Positions 1 to 13,500 are shown, counted from the first letter of the stretch. The stretch: 64,000 nucleotides of DNA from Callaeas wilsoni (GCA_013398955.1 VWPU01009739.1:124001-188000); one strand, 5' to 3'. Numbers and translations: made by a program. The notes: generated from the letters alone by a model not told the origin.

Positions 1-3000
1 TATTGGTTCTCCTGAGCCAGGAGGCATGTGAAAAGTGACAAAAGGGAATAGGCTCCTATTGAATTTACCAGACAAGTTGATAAATTTTATGTGAAAAGGG
101 AGGTTGGAAGTATAAATATGTTCTACATCCTTTCCATGACAGGCTATGGAATATTTATTATAAATGGAGACATAAAGCAGGAATAATCTTCCCCATGACC
201 TCACTGTGACAAACTGGCTTTCTAATTCTTGCTGAGTGCTGATTATTACTTGGCTAACACTCTGAGCTGAAGATGAAGCATGTGCTAAGTTGCAAGAATT
301 CCTACAAATAGGCTGAGCTAATTCCAGAAGGGCAATTTTAAGGACACATTCATGTTTTTACTTGCTGGAGTATTTTTTCTTAAGGCACACGAGTAGATCC
401 ACACATGCTGAAAACCTCCAGGCAAACAGTATGAATGCAATTGCTCATTTATGCATTGTGCAGTGCCCAGTCCAGGGAAGCAGTGGGGTTACTGGGATTG
501 GTCACAGGCTAGGAAAGGCACTCTCATTAAACACCTCTTGGAGGTGGTAACGCTTATAAACTTGGTTCAGTTTTTATTAACTCAGAGAGGATGCTGCTGG
601 TGAAGGCAGCTCACAAATACACAGATATAATATGAAAGAGCAGAGTTAAGGGGTTCCTTGTTGAGTTTTATCACATGTTGGCAACATTTGCACTGTGTTT
701 ATGGAGACTTTGCTCATGGAAGGAGACAAGGATCCTGCTTCTCGTAGCAGTGCAGCTGCTGTGTGTACATCTACACTGCTTTCAGAGGCTTAGGGACAGC
801 TACAGTGATCTCACAGGGAGAAACAGAAAGCCCCTGAAGAACTGTGCCGTCCTTCATGCAAGGTTTCCCCTATGTATCATCCTGATCATTCCACCATGAC
901 CTGAATTAAGCCAAAGGTACCTCTGGTGTGTATTTGCCCGTAAGCAAAGCGTCCCCAGAAGTGTCTGACTGTAACCAGAGCATCTCCTCTCCAGAGCAGA
1001 ACCAAAGCCAGCCCTCCTGGGGTGCATGGCATGGGCTCTGCACTGCTGGGGTTTACCCTGACACATTTTAATCTAGCAGGCAGCTCATGCCACTCAGATC
1101 CAACTGAACAGTTCTCTCAGGGTTCCACCCCCACCTTTCACCAGTTCCTCATACACAGCAACAAGCTCCAGCCACAGGACCTCGACAAGGTGTTTGTTCC
1201 CATGTTTTCAGGGCCTGTTAGTGGCAGTCTTTTGCAGCTCTGTTCCACAGCCCTCATGATGTGCAATTATAGGAACAAGGAGAAAAAGGGTAAAAACTTT
1301 CTAGGTAACTGCTACTGAGCAGCAAGGATAGCACACTTTTGAGGGTGGTTGTTTATTGCATTTCTTCTAATAGTGTCCTAAAAATGTATAAAGGATTTAT
1401 CATTCATTTTGTGATAACCTAAACACCTGTCACTTCCTTTCAAAGACTTTCCATATGACATAAGACTTTCTCCAGAAGTTATTCTGCCATCTCCCCACGC
1501 AGTCAGGTTCTGTGCTACAATTCACTGCTGAAATTAGGACCACTGGGGGAGATCAGTGGAGGGAATTGTCTCACATGGAGAGTGTGAAACATCAATGGAA
1601 TGAGCAAATACCTCTTTTAAGTTCTAGATGAGCTGTGGGAAGTTTTTCTTCTTCTATGAAGTTTCACAGACAGCCTGAATTTAAGTCTCCTAAATCTGTG
1701 AAAACAGAGACAGGGGTTGGGCTTTTTTTTAACCTTATCAAAAATATGAGACTTTCTTCAAAACTAGATAGGCTGAGCATTGAGCATCACTGACAGAGAC
1801 ATGCTATCTGCAGGCTCAGCAGTGGGGTTCGTCGGCTCTGTCCTCTGAGCACTGAATTTTTATCAATGCCAGCACACCACTCATGCAGGCAGTGGGAGTG
1901 AACAGCAGCTCTATCTGAGCTTCTCAGGTGGGTCAGCCTTCCTCAGGTGGGTTTTATAAAAACTGTGACAACTTCATGTCTCTGAGGTTATTTTCACGAA
2001 AATGGAATAAATCAGGTTTTTTCTAGCAAGTCATCCAGCAAATGTAAGGATTTGTTTCTTGTGTTCTTGACAGGACTTTGAAAGTTTGCCCCTCAGGCAT
2101 GTCCTGCCTGCAGAGCACCTCTTGCCAGCACATGCTGCATTGGTGTGGTTGGTGCAGCTCAGCTGAATTTGTCGAAAAAACTCGGGCAAATCTTAACTAA
2201 ATTTGTGTTCTCGTGTATCTCATGTTCACAGGACAGCACAAACATAAAAAACACAACCATATGCTTTCCTGCTACCATTGGTAGCCACATGCTGTGTCAG
2301 CATGTCAGATATGAAAAATCAAACCCTAGTAAAAGAATTTCCAGTAAATGTTTAATTTCATAGGCCTGGGAGTGTTCTGTCAATGTACAATGTGACTCCT
2401 GTAAAATGGCTTCACTCTGACATCAGAGGTGAATTTCTAGTATTTCCATTCTTCAAGTTCCCAGCAGCTTCAGCTGTATTTTCCTGTTCTTGCCTGCCCT
2501 TAAAATTAAGAAATAAACCTGCAGTCAGTTAATCAGGGATAGAAACAATAATATAATCCAACCTCAGGGTTATGAAAGGTCTATGAAGACTTATAAAGGA
2601 ATGTTTCCCAGTCAAAGATCTGGGAAGCAACAAAAATCCACCAAGCTGTCCTCTGCAGGAGAATTCATGGCTGTAGTTTTTCCAGTCTGCTTAGGGTATT
2701 TTCCAGAGGCTTTGGGGGATACCAAATTTCACTTTACAGAGGCTGTTCATGGGAGATGATGGAGCATTTCTTTCTAAATTAGAAGACCCTGGAGAGATAT
2801 TTTTGCTCTGAATCATTAAAGGTTAAACCCATAATCACAAAGATATTCAATCAAGTCCTGCCCTTATTTTCAAACCACAGACAGATGGATGCAGCTTAAT
2901 GGTTATTCATATGAGAAGTCTGCTATTTTTCCAGGGGTACAGAAAGCTGGTCTGCTTTCAGTTCCTTGGAGCCTTTCCCTCCCTGACAAGACCTTTCACT

Positions 3001-4979
3001 TCATACAGAAGAGAAATGGTATTGAACAAATTGTCAAATGCATGAACAGAAGCCCTAGAACAAAATTGCAGCTATGCCTGAACCTATCCCCATTGATTCC
3101 ACAAGCTTCAATTCTGCAAAATCTTGCAAATTGTCTTAAATTCTTGCAATTCTGAAATGTCTTATGGCTCTTAATGGGCACTCCATGAGGTGATTCTGGT
3201 GACAGGCTTGCGTCAGAACAGAAGGTCATGGAGGAAAAAAACCCCAACAAACTCTGAATCAGGCTTCACAGAGAGATGTTCCACCAGAGCAGATGTCTGT
3301 AAACAGGAACAGGGCTCCCACACTCCCACTGACCTCTAGACATATGATGGGAACACATAGACACACTACTCCAGGGGGTCAGGTACTTGGGAAGACTTTT
3401 TAGGGATAATCACTGAAAAGATTTAAATGCACAGTGTAAAAATTAGTGTCATACAGGTATTACCTGAGAGAAAAACATATTTGCACATTTAACATAGAGG
3501 AAAATATACTTTATACATCCCCAAGAAGCAATTATCTTCTTGATGGTCTGACAGGGATGAATTTTACTTCTGCTTCAGGCAAATAACAGCGAGAATGATC
3601 CACGCAAGCAGGAATCAGTACAGCCATGGCTTCAGAGCCAGAGCAACTGCTGCAGGTTAGAGAGCTTTGATACCTGTGAACACTTGTGTGACTCTGCCTT
3701 AATACAACAGCACTGAGCAGCTCTCCCTCGATCTACAAATTAAATAGAACTCTTAATCTAATGTCATTGCTTTTCTCATAAATAGAGAAAGTCTTGTGAA
3801 TGTCTCTAGTAAGTTCTGTGTGGGTATCTGTACTGAACTGGAGGAATCACGGACGCTGTGGAGACTGTCCATTTAAAGAACCTTGTGTGTAACTGAAAAA
3901 TAGCTGGATGCAGATTTCTGGATAAAATTCCTTGCTGTACCAGAAATAAGAAAAAAACAAGCAAAAAACAAGCATGGGGGAAGAGAACTCCCAGCACAGA
4001 GCTGGAAACCTCAGAGACTGGCAAAAGTTCAGGCCCAAATGCCACAGGCAGCACCTGCAAATGCTGAATTCCAAGCAGCAGGGAAGTGCTGGGAACCAGT
4101 GGCCATTTGGGGGACATTTGTGGGTGACCTCAGGTGGAGGAGAAGGATGACACTGCAGCAGAGACATTTTAGAAGGTCTGTGTGCTCTAAGTCTTTCCAA
4201 CAGCTGGAACTTAATATTGTAAGTTACAATTTACCAGACTCCCTGATCTGGCATTTAAAAACCAACCAATAAACAAAAAAAATATTCAAGCATCATTGCA
4301 AGGTCTAGAATGACCCCTTGAGATGTCAGATAAAACACTGCAGTGAACACAAGCCATTCAGGGTCGGGTTGAGGCTTGTGACACTTAATGCTGTTTAAAC
4401 CCATAGCACACACATAAAAAATATCAAATCAAGAGCCCAGGCTTTAAAATGTTCAGTGCCAGGAAAGGAGAAATCCCACAAGAAAGAACTGCAGGACTTT
4501 GCAAACTATGACAACCAGTATCTGTTATGCTGAAGTGGATTAAATAATTCTAGTATTTGAAAATAACTCCTTGGAGCAAACTGGTTATCCATATAATTTC
4601 AATTCTCAAGGAGTATAAATTTTACTGTTAACTATTAATAACTGTGGCTGGGAAATGGGGAGGTGGAAGACTGTGCTTTAGAGATGCCCCAATTCTTTAG
4701 TGCCAACACCTTAAATATCTGAGCTGTAACTGCGACACTGAAAAGTGCCCGTCGCTCTTGTCTGGGCACTGTCACAGAACACCACGGCAGCAAATCCCCC
4801 CCGGGTACAAAAGAGAGCAAGAAGGAGGTTTGTGGAGGCAGCAGCATGAATTTGTCAGGATCTCTGCTCCTGGAGTGGAGCCACCTTCCCTCTGGGAATG
4901 CCCTTCAGGCTCTGCTGAGCTGCCATCAGGATTTAGCCCCTCTTGCCCTCCGAGGAAGGCAGAGAGACCCGAGTTCACA
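1..4979. other. Intergenic, nothing recognised
   Basis: AT-rich non-coding DNA. Open frames are short (up to about 117 codons), overlap on both strands and resemble no family I know. No clear repeat was identified. Confidence 0.6.
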
Positions 4980-5082
4980 CCCCAGGTGCTGGGCTAACAG
5001 CAGACCTGCTGCTGTCTGTGGGGGTATAAAGGGGCTGTAACTCTCCTCTGGAATAAATAAACACTGTTTCTCCTCCTCCACA
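4980..5082 (+). mobile_element. LTR-like fragment with TATA and poly(A) signal
   Basis: GGGGTATAAAGGGG at about 5021-5034 is followed within 30 bases by AATAAATAAA at 5052-5061 and a stretch ending CTCCTCCACA at 5082. This compact TATA/poly(A) arrangement resembles the R-U5 end of an avian LTR. I cannot find a 5' end or target duplication, so it may be a truncated LTR or chance. Confidence 0.35.
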
Positions 5083-6415
5083 GGTTCGGTGTGGAACCTT
5101 TGTGCATATGTTCAGCTGCCACACAGAATCACACCATATGTGCAGACCGGCTCTCCGGGGCTGTGGAAAGTAAGAAATCAGTAAATGGCCCCAGCCCCGC
5201 ATGCCTGGGGCGTTCAGGACCAGAGCTCTGAGGGCTGGAGGACAGTAAATTCTTAAGGAAGAGGGCGAAACTGGGCCACAGGAGCAGCAAGCAGTGTGAA
5301 AGGGAAAGGAGGGGAGCCCAGCATGGCACCTCAGTGTGACCCACTGTTTTGTCAAGAGCTGAGCCACGTGAGCCAAGCAAGATTGTGAGTGAGACCTAAT
5401 TAAAATCATCTGGCCCTCAAGAGAGAGGTTTCTTTTCCCTGCAATTATTTTTCGTGTGTGTCAAGGATATTTAATTAGGCATGTAGAGCTGATGATTCTA
5501 AGAGGAATTCAAAGCACATTCATAGCTATTTTTAATATGTTATTACATTGTTAGACTTGGGGATTACAAACAATGCAAGTCCATAAGAACAAAGAAACTG
5601 CATGGCCAAGACTACGGCAGTGGATCACGATTGACATGGTCTGCAGCCCAGGCAGTTCTCTGTTTTGGTAGAGCTTTGGGAGGCAATAAATATCTAAGCA
5701 GGCGTTCTACAGCATCCCAAACAGACTATCATCATCAGGGTTTAATTGCCTCTTCTATGACCTACTCACCCCGCCTCAGCCATCTATGGCATATTGAAAC
5801 TGGATGGAACTTTGGAGAACCATGGTTTTGATAAGGTTTTCCACTAGTATCTTAATTTTTTGTTTCAGATGATTTTTTTTTTACATTTTCCTTTCACTGA
5901 TCCCATTTATAACGAAAGACCATCTGGGAACTTCATAGCAAAAGGCAATTTAGGGAGCAGTGGTTAATAGGTAACCACTGGACTGATGAGGTGCTGACTC
6001 TGGCTGCTTCATTATAATTCCACACATTCTGTGTCCTTCTGGCTCAGGGATAAAGTTGCATGTTGCAGCTCTGTGAGTACCCAGAGCATGAGACCATAAG
6101 TGTGTAGCTTTGTCAGACATCTCCCTGGGGTAACTTTGCAAAAGCAAACTCCAAAAATCATACCTGAATGTTTTTTCTGTAGGTCCTTATGGTTGAGGGC
6201 TTTTTTTTCCCTTTTTTTTTCATAGAGCTGGAATTCAGCACACACAGCTAGCAAATGCAAGTGCTGGTTTTGAGGTAAACTGGGCTCACAGGTTCTCTTT
6301 CCTGTCTCGAAAGACTTCCTGCTAATTTCACATGCACAGCCAAATTTGGCTTAGCAGAAATGGCCCAACACAGCACAGCAGTGGAGCAGGCTCTCTGTGC
6401 CAGTCCCCAGGGGCA
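5083..6415. other. Intergenic, nothing firmly identified
   Basis: Holds an AT-rich stretch at about 5420-5580 with several TAATT/AATTA homeodomain-type cores, possibly a conserved non-coding element. Otherwise no gene or repeat recognised. Confidence 0.5.
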
Positions 6416-6566
6416 CTGGTGGAGTCACCATTCCTGGAAGGGTTCAAAAACTTGTGGATACAACACTTGAGGACATGGTTTAATGGTGAACATGGTGGTG
6501 GTGCTGGGCTGACAGTAGGATTTGGTGTTCTTAGAGTTCTTTCCCAACATGAACAATTCTATGGTT
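6416..6566 (+). mobile_element. CR1 LINE 3' fragment
   Basis: TGGAGTCACCATTCCTGGAA, GTGGATACAACACTTGAGGA and CATGGTTTAATGGTGAACAT, ending AACAATTCTATGG, follow the 3' end of older avian CR1 copies. Divergent and 5'-truncated, with no coding capacity. Confidence 0.75.
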
Positions 6567-6671
6567 CTCTCTCTCTGGACTTTGCCCCTTTTTTAATATT
6601 GCATGATGTCCTGTTTTCAATCAACAGGAATGTTTTGATTTAGCAAAGGGTATGTAAAGAAAAGGTGAGGA

Positions 6672-6801
6672 GTGTGTATATATATATATATATATAAAAA
6701 AATATGTATGCGTGTATATATATACATTCACATAAAACTATATATATATACACATATACATATATATATGTGGGTGTGTGTGTATATATATATATATACA
6801 C
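6672..6801. repeat. Compound TA/TG microsatellite
   Basis: About 130 bp of (TA)n tracts interrupted by TG, CA and short unique bits. Several TA tracts are self-complementary and can form hairpins. The Tyr/Ile-rich open frame through it is a by-product. Confidence 0.95.
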
Positions 6802-7180
6802 TTGTTTTTGAATTCTGAAATTCACTCAAGCCTCAGACATCTTTTTCAATGCTTGAAATCTCCCCCAAACATGCACTTTGAGGATCACAGAGGGATGATA
6901 AATCTTGTCTCGCAGCTCAGGAATTGAAGCACCCTTTTGCTCTGCTACTGCCCTGACTGAGGCAAAGCCCCTCTGCACTGCACAGTGAAGTCTGGCACAG
7001 TTTCAGCACTGTTTTCGCACTGTATTTGTAGTGTAACTCCATCCTCTGCGAGAATTCACGGAATTTCCTTGGAGCTCGATTCCTCCCTGAGCTCACTAGG
7101 TGGCTGTCTAAGAACACGCAAGGTCTGTTCCTGCTCTGTCCCTGCTGTCTCGCCCTCTCTCGCTGCCGTGCCCTGCCCTG

Positions 7181-7240
7181 CTGGGGCGCTGGGGAGCATC
7201 CTCGGGCACTGGGGAGCAGCCTCGGGCACTGGGGAGCATC
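7181..7240. repeat. Three-copy 20-bp GC-rich minisatellite
   Basis: Three tandem units of CTCGGGCACTGGGGAGCAKC: the first (7181-7200) is diverged, the next two (7201-7220, 7221-7240) differ by one base. They sit just outside the minus-strand LTR. Confidence 0.9.
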
Positions 7241-7399
7241 CTCTCCCCAGCACCGCAGGCACCAGGCGCCGCTGCCAGGGCAGGGCTCCAGAAAGCCAGC
7301 CCCACACGCCCTGGACACCAGATCCCTTTGGTGAAACCAGCCTTGTTCTCCAAGTCACAGTTAGGTATTTGTATCAACTGAGTCCAAACCTTGCTTGAA

Positions 7400-7988
7400 T
7401 GAGCTCCTCACAACCAGCTTTTCAAATTCTAGGAGGTATTCCTCGGAGGTAGGTAAATGCAGGAGTAAACAGACTACGCATGATCCAATATGAATCCAGC
7501 AGAAGCCCCTTTATTGCCCCCAAGCACCCTTATTATACACTGTGCTCCCCCTGTCCAGGCATCCACACATTACATGATTGGCAAAGCAATATACACACAT
7601 AAAACATGGAATGATTTAATTGGATCTCTCGCTCTGTTCACCCGGCTATCATGCACCCATACACACAAATCATCAGACAGTTTTCTGTCTTTGTTTATGT
7701 TTTTCTTTGGCTGCTGTCCCTCTGTCCTTGAAGCATCAGCATTCTCTCGCTGTGTACGTTTTCTATGTGCTCTGTTCACTTGTCCTTATGGCTGGTGCAC
7801 CATGTGTCCATTTTCTTGCAAAAACTCTGTCTCCACAGGTAAATATAGGGAATAAGGTGTGTAATGAAGGCTGCTTTTTTCTTCCAGTAAACTAGGGCAG
7901 TGAGGCAAAGCAGCTTCCAGAACCTGGAGATTCTGGTTTGCATGTGAGGGGTCAGACTGAGAAAAAAATCTGTGCTGTTCACTGAACA
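7400..7988 (-). mobile_element. Probable solo LTR on the minus strand, ends uncertain
   Basis: Read on the minus strand the block starts TGTTCAGTGAACAGCAC (from 7988). It then shows CCAAT at 7577-7581, a TATA-like TATAATAA at 7530-7537 and AATAAA at 7510-7515, all in the right order for a U3-R-U5 promoter and poly(A) unit with a short R. The left edge near 7400 is a guess based on a TG dinucleotide and U5 length. I could not find a matching target-site duplication. No viral genes adjoin it. Confidence 0.6.
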
Positions 7989-10250
7989 CTCTTCGTGTTC
8001 AAGCCCTTGTTGCCAGATGTGGCTTGAGTCTGGCCTGTGTGCACTGATGCTGTGTGGTTATGAATCCTTTAACTTAAGGGAAATTATTTCTGATTGAGAT
8101 GAAAATTGGACCCCAAGGCTCAGGCTGAGCTGAACTTTGGGCATGTATCTCAGTTTTCCAAAGCTTTTCATTGGAAACCCTGACTTACGAAGGAAAGTAT
8201 GCACGGATCTATCTCCAGTCCATGTGTCATCCTATTGTCTTCGGTTCTGCAGAATACAGAGCAGGGAATTAGACCACACAGCAACGAGTGCATCTCTCCA
8301 GAGCACCTCTGGATCTGACTTGCATGGTTTGTGCTCCTCTGGACTGCCCCAGGAAGAGGAGGCTGGGAATTGGCAGTGTCTTGTCTCTTTGCCTTACTGG
8401 GATTGCAGCAAAGCTGAATTGGCACATGGCTGGGAATGATCTTAATTGCTTATGCATGGAGGAGCAGGGAGAGGATGGGAGAATAGAAAGGAATATAAAT
8501 GTTATCTGTACTTAATCAGTTTTTTCCCATCACTGAGTTTTCAACAGGATACTTACATTCCATGAAACAATAATTTTTCTTTTAGTTCAGCCTTGTTGAA
8601 AAACCCAGATTTACCTGACACTTTAACAGTTTTCAGTTGGAACCGGTGAAATGAGATACTTAGTCTGAGGGTTGGGTCAACTCCATATCTTCCAGAAAAT
8701 CTCAGACTGTGAAATAGTTTGTTTCCTGTCATCAGGACACCAAATGCTGATGTACAACTCTCCAGTGCCTTCTGGGAATTGTAATTCGCTTGTTCTCTGC
8801 CCAGCTCTGGTATTTTTTGGCACCTTGCAGCTGCACGATGCCTTTTCCATGTGGAGATAAATGCATATTTTCAAGCCCTCATTTGCCATAAATCTTAATT
8901 TGCATATTGCAAGTTTAGCTGAAATAATAACAAATTGCCAAAATGCTTTTGCCTGGCCATCAGGCAAGTTTGAAAGCTAAATTCTTGGCTCAGAGTCGGC
9001 TGGATTAATATGAAACGCTAAAACATGATACTGGAGCTGATCAAACCGTGCAACCTACACCTGAGGGGAATTTTTCTCATGGAATTCATAAAAATGTCCT
9101 TATTTTCTCTTGATTAGATCTGACTGTTAAGGTTTAAATAGAAAGCAGCAACTTTTACATGGACAGCAGTGGGAGCTTTGCTGTTCCAAAGCCATAACTT
9201 TTAATCAGCGCAGTTCCCTGTCAAAGTGGATTATCCCAGGACACTTCACAACCCACTCTGCTCCCACCCCCCGATGGCTTCAGGGGGGAGCTCTGGAACA
9301 GGAGGAGGGAAGCAATGAAAAAGGGGATGCAATTGTCCGAGAGAGACAGAGCTATGTGCCAAAATGTCTGAAGGTTTCGGGACAGTATGATTCTCACATT
9401 ATTGGTACTTTATTTTTTAATCAACTGCTGTTTTTAAAAAGGCAAACCCACTGTTTGCCTTCCTCTTCTATGTAGTTATTGTGCCACAGTAAATCAATTT
9501 GGAACCTGAGGTGTAAACCCTCCTTTCAAAGAGTCCTTTGGTAGGGCAGGATGCTGGCTGAGATCCATCCAGTAGGCATGAGGTTCACAAGGTTAATGAG
9601 AAGTTCAGGGAAGAGCACTCACAAAAGCCAGCACCAAGAACAACCCAGTTCTTGCAGCACTCTCTTTTTGGGCAAAATGGGATTGTGCAATCTAGGCAGC
9701 TGGGGACTCTAGGAAGACTACTTTAGTCTGGCTGTTTCCTGATAAGAAGACATAGCACATACTGGCCTGATTAGAGGAATCTCTGAACTAAAAGCGTTTT
9801 ATTCTCCCCCTAAGTCATGATCTCTCAGCAGATCAGGGCTGTTAGCAGGACAATGACACATTAACACCAGGACCCCACAGCACTTGCCCTTATACAGACA
9901 TGAGGTGTGAGTTGTTCCTGCCCTAAATAAAATGAACCATTTAACCAAAGGGGATACTGGAGATAGTGATCTAGAGACAGCTGATTAAAGGGTTGAAAGT
10001 GATCACTTGTTTTAGTAAATCCAGTCTCTGACCACAGCAGGCTGCTATGTCGCAGGGGTAGAATCAAGAATTAATCCAAATAGGTTCCACTTTTCTGTTC
10101 CACTTCTCCTTTTCCTTCCTCAGCACAAGTAAAGGACTTGCAAAAACACCATCTGCCGCCTTACAGCAGAGTCGATACAGAAGGTCAAAGATTCCAATCT
10201 GGTAACTCACAGGAGATTGCAGAAGAGGTTAAAATATGTGCACCAATACC
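7989..10250. other. Intergenic with a candidate conserved non-coding element
   Basis: No coding signal. The segment 8830-9060 looks unlike its surroundings: it packs TGCATATTTT, ATTTGCC, TAATTTGCATATTGC (octamer-like) and GGATTAATATG (bicoid-like TAATCC on the minus strand) into about 200 bp. This look is common in vertebrate developmental enhancers, but conservation cannot be seen from one genome. Confidence 0.4.
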
Positions 10251-10391
10251 TGGAATCTCTCCAGGGTGACCTTACTGCAGCTTTCCAGTACCTAAAGGGC
10301 TCCAAGAGAGCTGGAGGGGGACTTTGGACAAGGGTCTGGAGTGACAGGACACTGGGGAATGGCTTCCCACTGCCAGAGGGCAGGGATAGCA
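10251..10391 (+). mobile_element. CR1 LINE internal 3'-UTR fragment
   Basis: GGAATCTCTCCAGGGTGACC, GCAGCTTTCCAGTACCTAAA and GAGAGCTGGAGGGGGACTTT are CR1 sequence just upstream of the usual 3' tail, similar to the copy at 25798. The 3' end is missing, so it is truncated on both sides. Confidence 0.7.
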
Positions 10392-10481
10392 GTTCTGTGA
10401 ACTTCTGCATCCTCAGATGAAGGTTTTTCCCCAGTGCTCTCACCCAGCCTGCACTGAGGCACAAAGGCACAGGTGCTTTAG

Positions 10482-10534
10482 CTCTGCCTTACTGTTTATA
10501 CCTCTGCCTTACTATTACCTTACTCTGCCTTACT
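10482..10534. repeat. Three spaced copies of CTCTGCCTTACT
   Basis: The 12-mer occurs at 10482-10493, 10502-10513 and 10523-10534, so with a period of 20-21 bp. It lies about 90 bp beyond a truncated CR1 fragment. Probably a decayed short tandem repeat. Confidence 0.8.
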
Positions 10535-13500
10535 GTCAATAGCATGGCTGGTGAAACTGGGCAGGATTCTGAACGATGTGCAAGTTCTAGGGCAGAGTCA
10601 GTGTGCTAAGGAGCAAATGGAACGGCTGATGAGTAGGACAGATGTACAACGTGTCTTAGAGAGCTCAGTGCTGGTACCAGCCTGTGGGAGCTGCACTGCT
10701 CTGCTCCCCAGTCTGTGTGCCAAATGTCACTCAGGTCTGCCGGAGCTGGAAATCAGCAGGCTAATCCTGACTCTTGAGCTTACCTGAACAATAAACTTAC
10801 ACTAAGTTCTTTATTTTCATGACAAGTTCCATTGCAACTGAGGAACAACAAAATAAAAAGACAGAATTAGCTGTTAAGTGGCCGCAAGACACGAGGCCAG
10901 CCCAGGTTTGTGTAACATGGTCAGTGGATATCACAGGCCCTTACTCTGCCCAACAGCCTCAATCAATAGCTGGATGCTTTTCAAATGAGATATTCCAGTT
11001 TGTTTATACAGAATTTTAGGTTTGCAACTAGTATTTTGGAAGTGGACACCAAACCCCTCCGAATGAAGTTGTGGGAAATGATACAGTTGGAAGAAGTATA
11101 TCCTATATTTAATGGGAGAGAGTTCTGTTTACAGCCTGTTATTGTCTGTGCTGGTTGATTTTTCCACACATACCAGCAAAGCCCAAAGTCATGGCAGTTC
11201 TGGGCGACTTGGCATCTGCAGTTTATTTTTACAAAACCTGAGCTGGTGAACTTTCTGCTGACAGGCAATATCTGTCTAAAAGTGAAGTGTTCTGATCACT
11301 TAAAATATTATCAGTGGAGAGAGCTGTACAGTTAAAAGTCTTTGAAAGTGAAAATTCCTTTAATAGATCCTAACTATCCTCAACTAATCCTAACAGAGAC
11401 AGTAGAGGACCATTATTTCCATGGTCCTCTGGAATGGAACATTCCAGATAGGGCATTCCTGCTTTGGGGAGAATCCCTTCAGTTTGTCGTATCAGACAGA
11501 CCAGATTCAAATGTTGTGGTGATTTGAGAAGGTCCCAAAGACCCCAAAAAAGGAAATTCTTGTGTATGCTTTCCTCCGAAATCTCTTTGGTCTCCACAGG
11601 TAAGAGCTTCAAACACTTCCCATAAAAACCCATTCATATTCCTCTTGAAAGAGCTTTTTTTGTCAGCTTTGCTATGTTATTATGAAAGGATTAGTGAACA
11701 TTATCACAACAGAACATAATGAATTAATCTTTGGCAGCCCAAGGGATACTAAAGATCTGTCTAGTTGCAGTAGGCACACTGCAGCACTAAGGCTGACATG
11801 TATGGTGATAATAGCTTGATTTAATGCTTACAAAGTAAGCCTGGAAGTTAGAACTTACCTGAAGGTTCCTGCCTCCATTGGCAGAATTCAGAAAATAAAA
11901 CAGTTTCTGTTCATGACTGAATAATTCTTATTATTGAACAGAAAGTACATAATGTATTTAGTAGCTTGAAGCATAGGTCCCATAATAGATGTTTTTCTTC
12001 AGGGAACATAAGGAAAACTGCTTTTGATGTTACTACATTATATTGTGAATTGAGGAATTCAGATTTTGTCTCTAGTTCAGCCCAGCTGGCCGATGTTTGC
12101 ACCCCTTCCCTTAGCCCTGCCTGGTGTGTGCTGGCTGCTGGAAGGCCAGAGTGTGTTTCTGATTCCCTGTGCTCCAGGCAGAGGCTGTGGCTTCCCCTGG
12201 GCACTGTGAGGCAGATGCTGTCCATAACCTCCTGCACCCGATCCCTGTGCAGGGCTGAGGATCAGTTCAGCCCCACTGCCCCTCTGCCACTGACTGTGCT
12301 CATGGGAAGCTCAAGGCGAAGGACTTCAGCGTGTGATCTGCATCAAAGGACACATTCCAGCCCAGCCCGCACCTGGATTTGTCCTGAAGAGCAGGGGGTG
12401 AAGAACATCCAGGGTAGTGGTGCACAGTGTGCAGGAAGCAGGCAGGGAGGTCAGCTTGATTTGGCTGATGTTCATACAGTAGTGCCTGGGGAGGAATTTA
12501 GAGCATCTCCTGCAAGCTGCATCTCCTTATTTCAGGACTTTTTTGATGAGAAGGAGGCTTACTGCCGTGCCAAATCCTCACTTCTCAATCCCCCATAACT
12601 GGCAGGTGAATGATCCACATGGACTTCCCTCCTCTCAGGACAGCTCCCATCTTGGTTAGGACTCAGCACTGAGCACACCTCATTTCTGCTTCCAAAGCAG
12701 TGTCAGGAGAAAGTTCCTCAGTATTGCTCCTTCAGCTCTTACCTGCACAGGGCTGCCTGGGAGATGTCCTGCACTGTCCACACAAACAGCGAGCCACCAG
12801 CAGCCCTTTTCCTCCTAATCACCATGAGTTTCCTGATAATGTGATCTTTTCCTTAGTTTCTTGTTGCACACTCAGTACTCTGAGCCCCTCATTTCATGTG
12901 CACACAGCCCTGAACACAATGACATCGCAGTGACTCAGTAAGGCTGCACTTCACTTACAATAGAAATAATAATGTTAATTTATTTTCTTGATGCTTTTGA
13001 ATAGAATTTGCTGAAAAATAAAGGAAATATGGGATATGGATCATGTTACCATAAAACCACATGCAGTGAAACATTCATCTGTCTCCAGCATTTCATGTCT
13101 TCTGGGCATCCAAGAGAGTTGAGTTTGATTTACACAATCAAGCTATTCATTAAATATCTGTTTGAGTTTTGGGCAGATGCATCCTTTACCTGAGTGATGA
13201 AATTTGACTACAGGAAATGGAGCTATTCCTTTGTGAAAAGACCCCATTCTGCTTTACAAAGTGAGCCTTGCAGCAATACACTTCTAGAAAACTGCCAAGC
13301 TTTGTGTACCAAATACCGTTGTAAGGGCTCAGCAATAAAACCGTTGTGGACTTGGGGGGGATCCAAACACACAATAGCACATCTTTATGCAATACTTCCT
13401 CTTTCAACATCTCCCTCCAACACTGTAATTCACTGACAACCATCAGTTCATTTTAATTCCAAAATTCTAGCCCTGAACACTAAGCAGTTTATGGAGTCTG

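Noticed and set aside
6640..6825. Tyr/Ile-rich 61-codon frame on the minus strand
   Set aside because: It is only the translation of the TA microsatellite.
11500..11620. GGTCTCCACAGG and similar intron-end-like signals in the 3' flank, considered as traces of a neighbouring gene
   Set aside because: Isolated acceptor-like strings occur by chance; no adjacent coding segment could be translated into a known protein.
11966..12598. Longest open frame in the window, 210 codons, plus strand
   Set aside because: No recognisable domain, odd composition, overlapping frames on the other strand and no splice context. Length alone is not evidence in GC-richer DNA.
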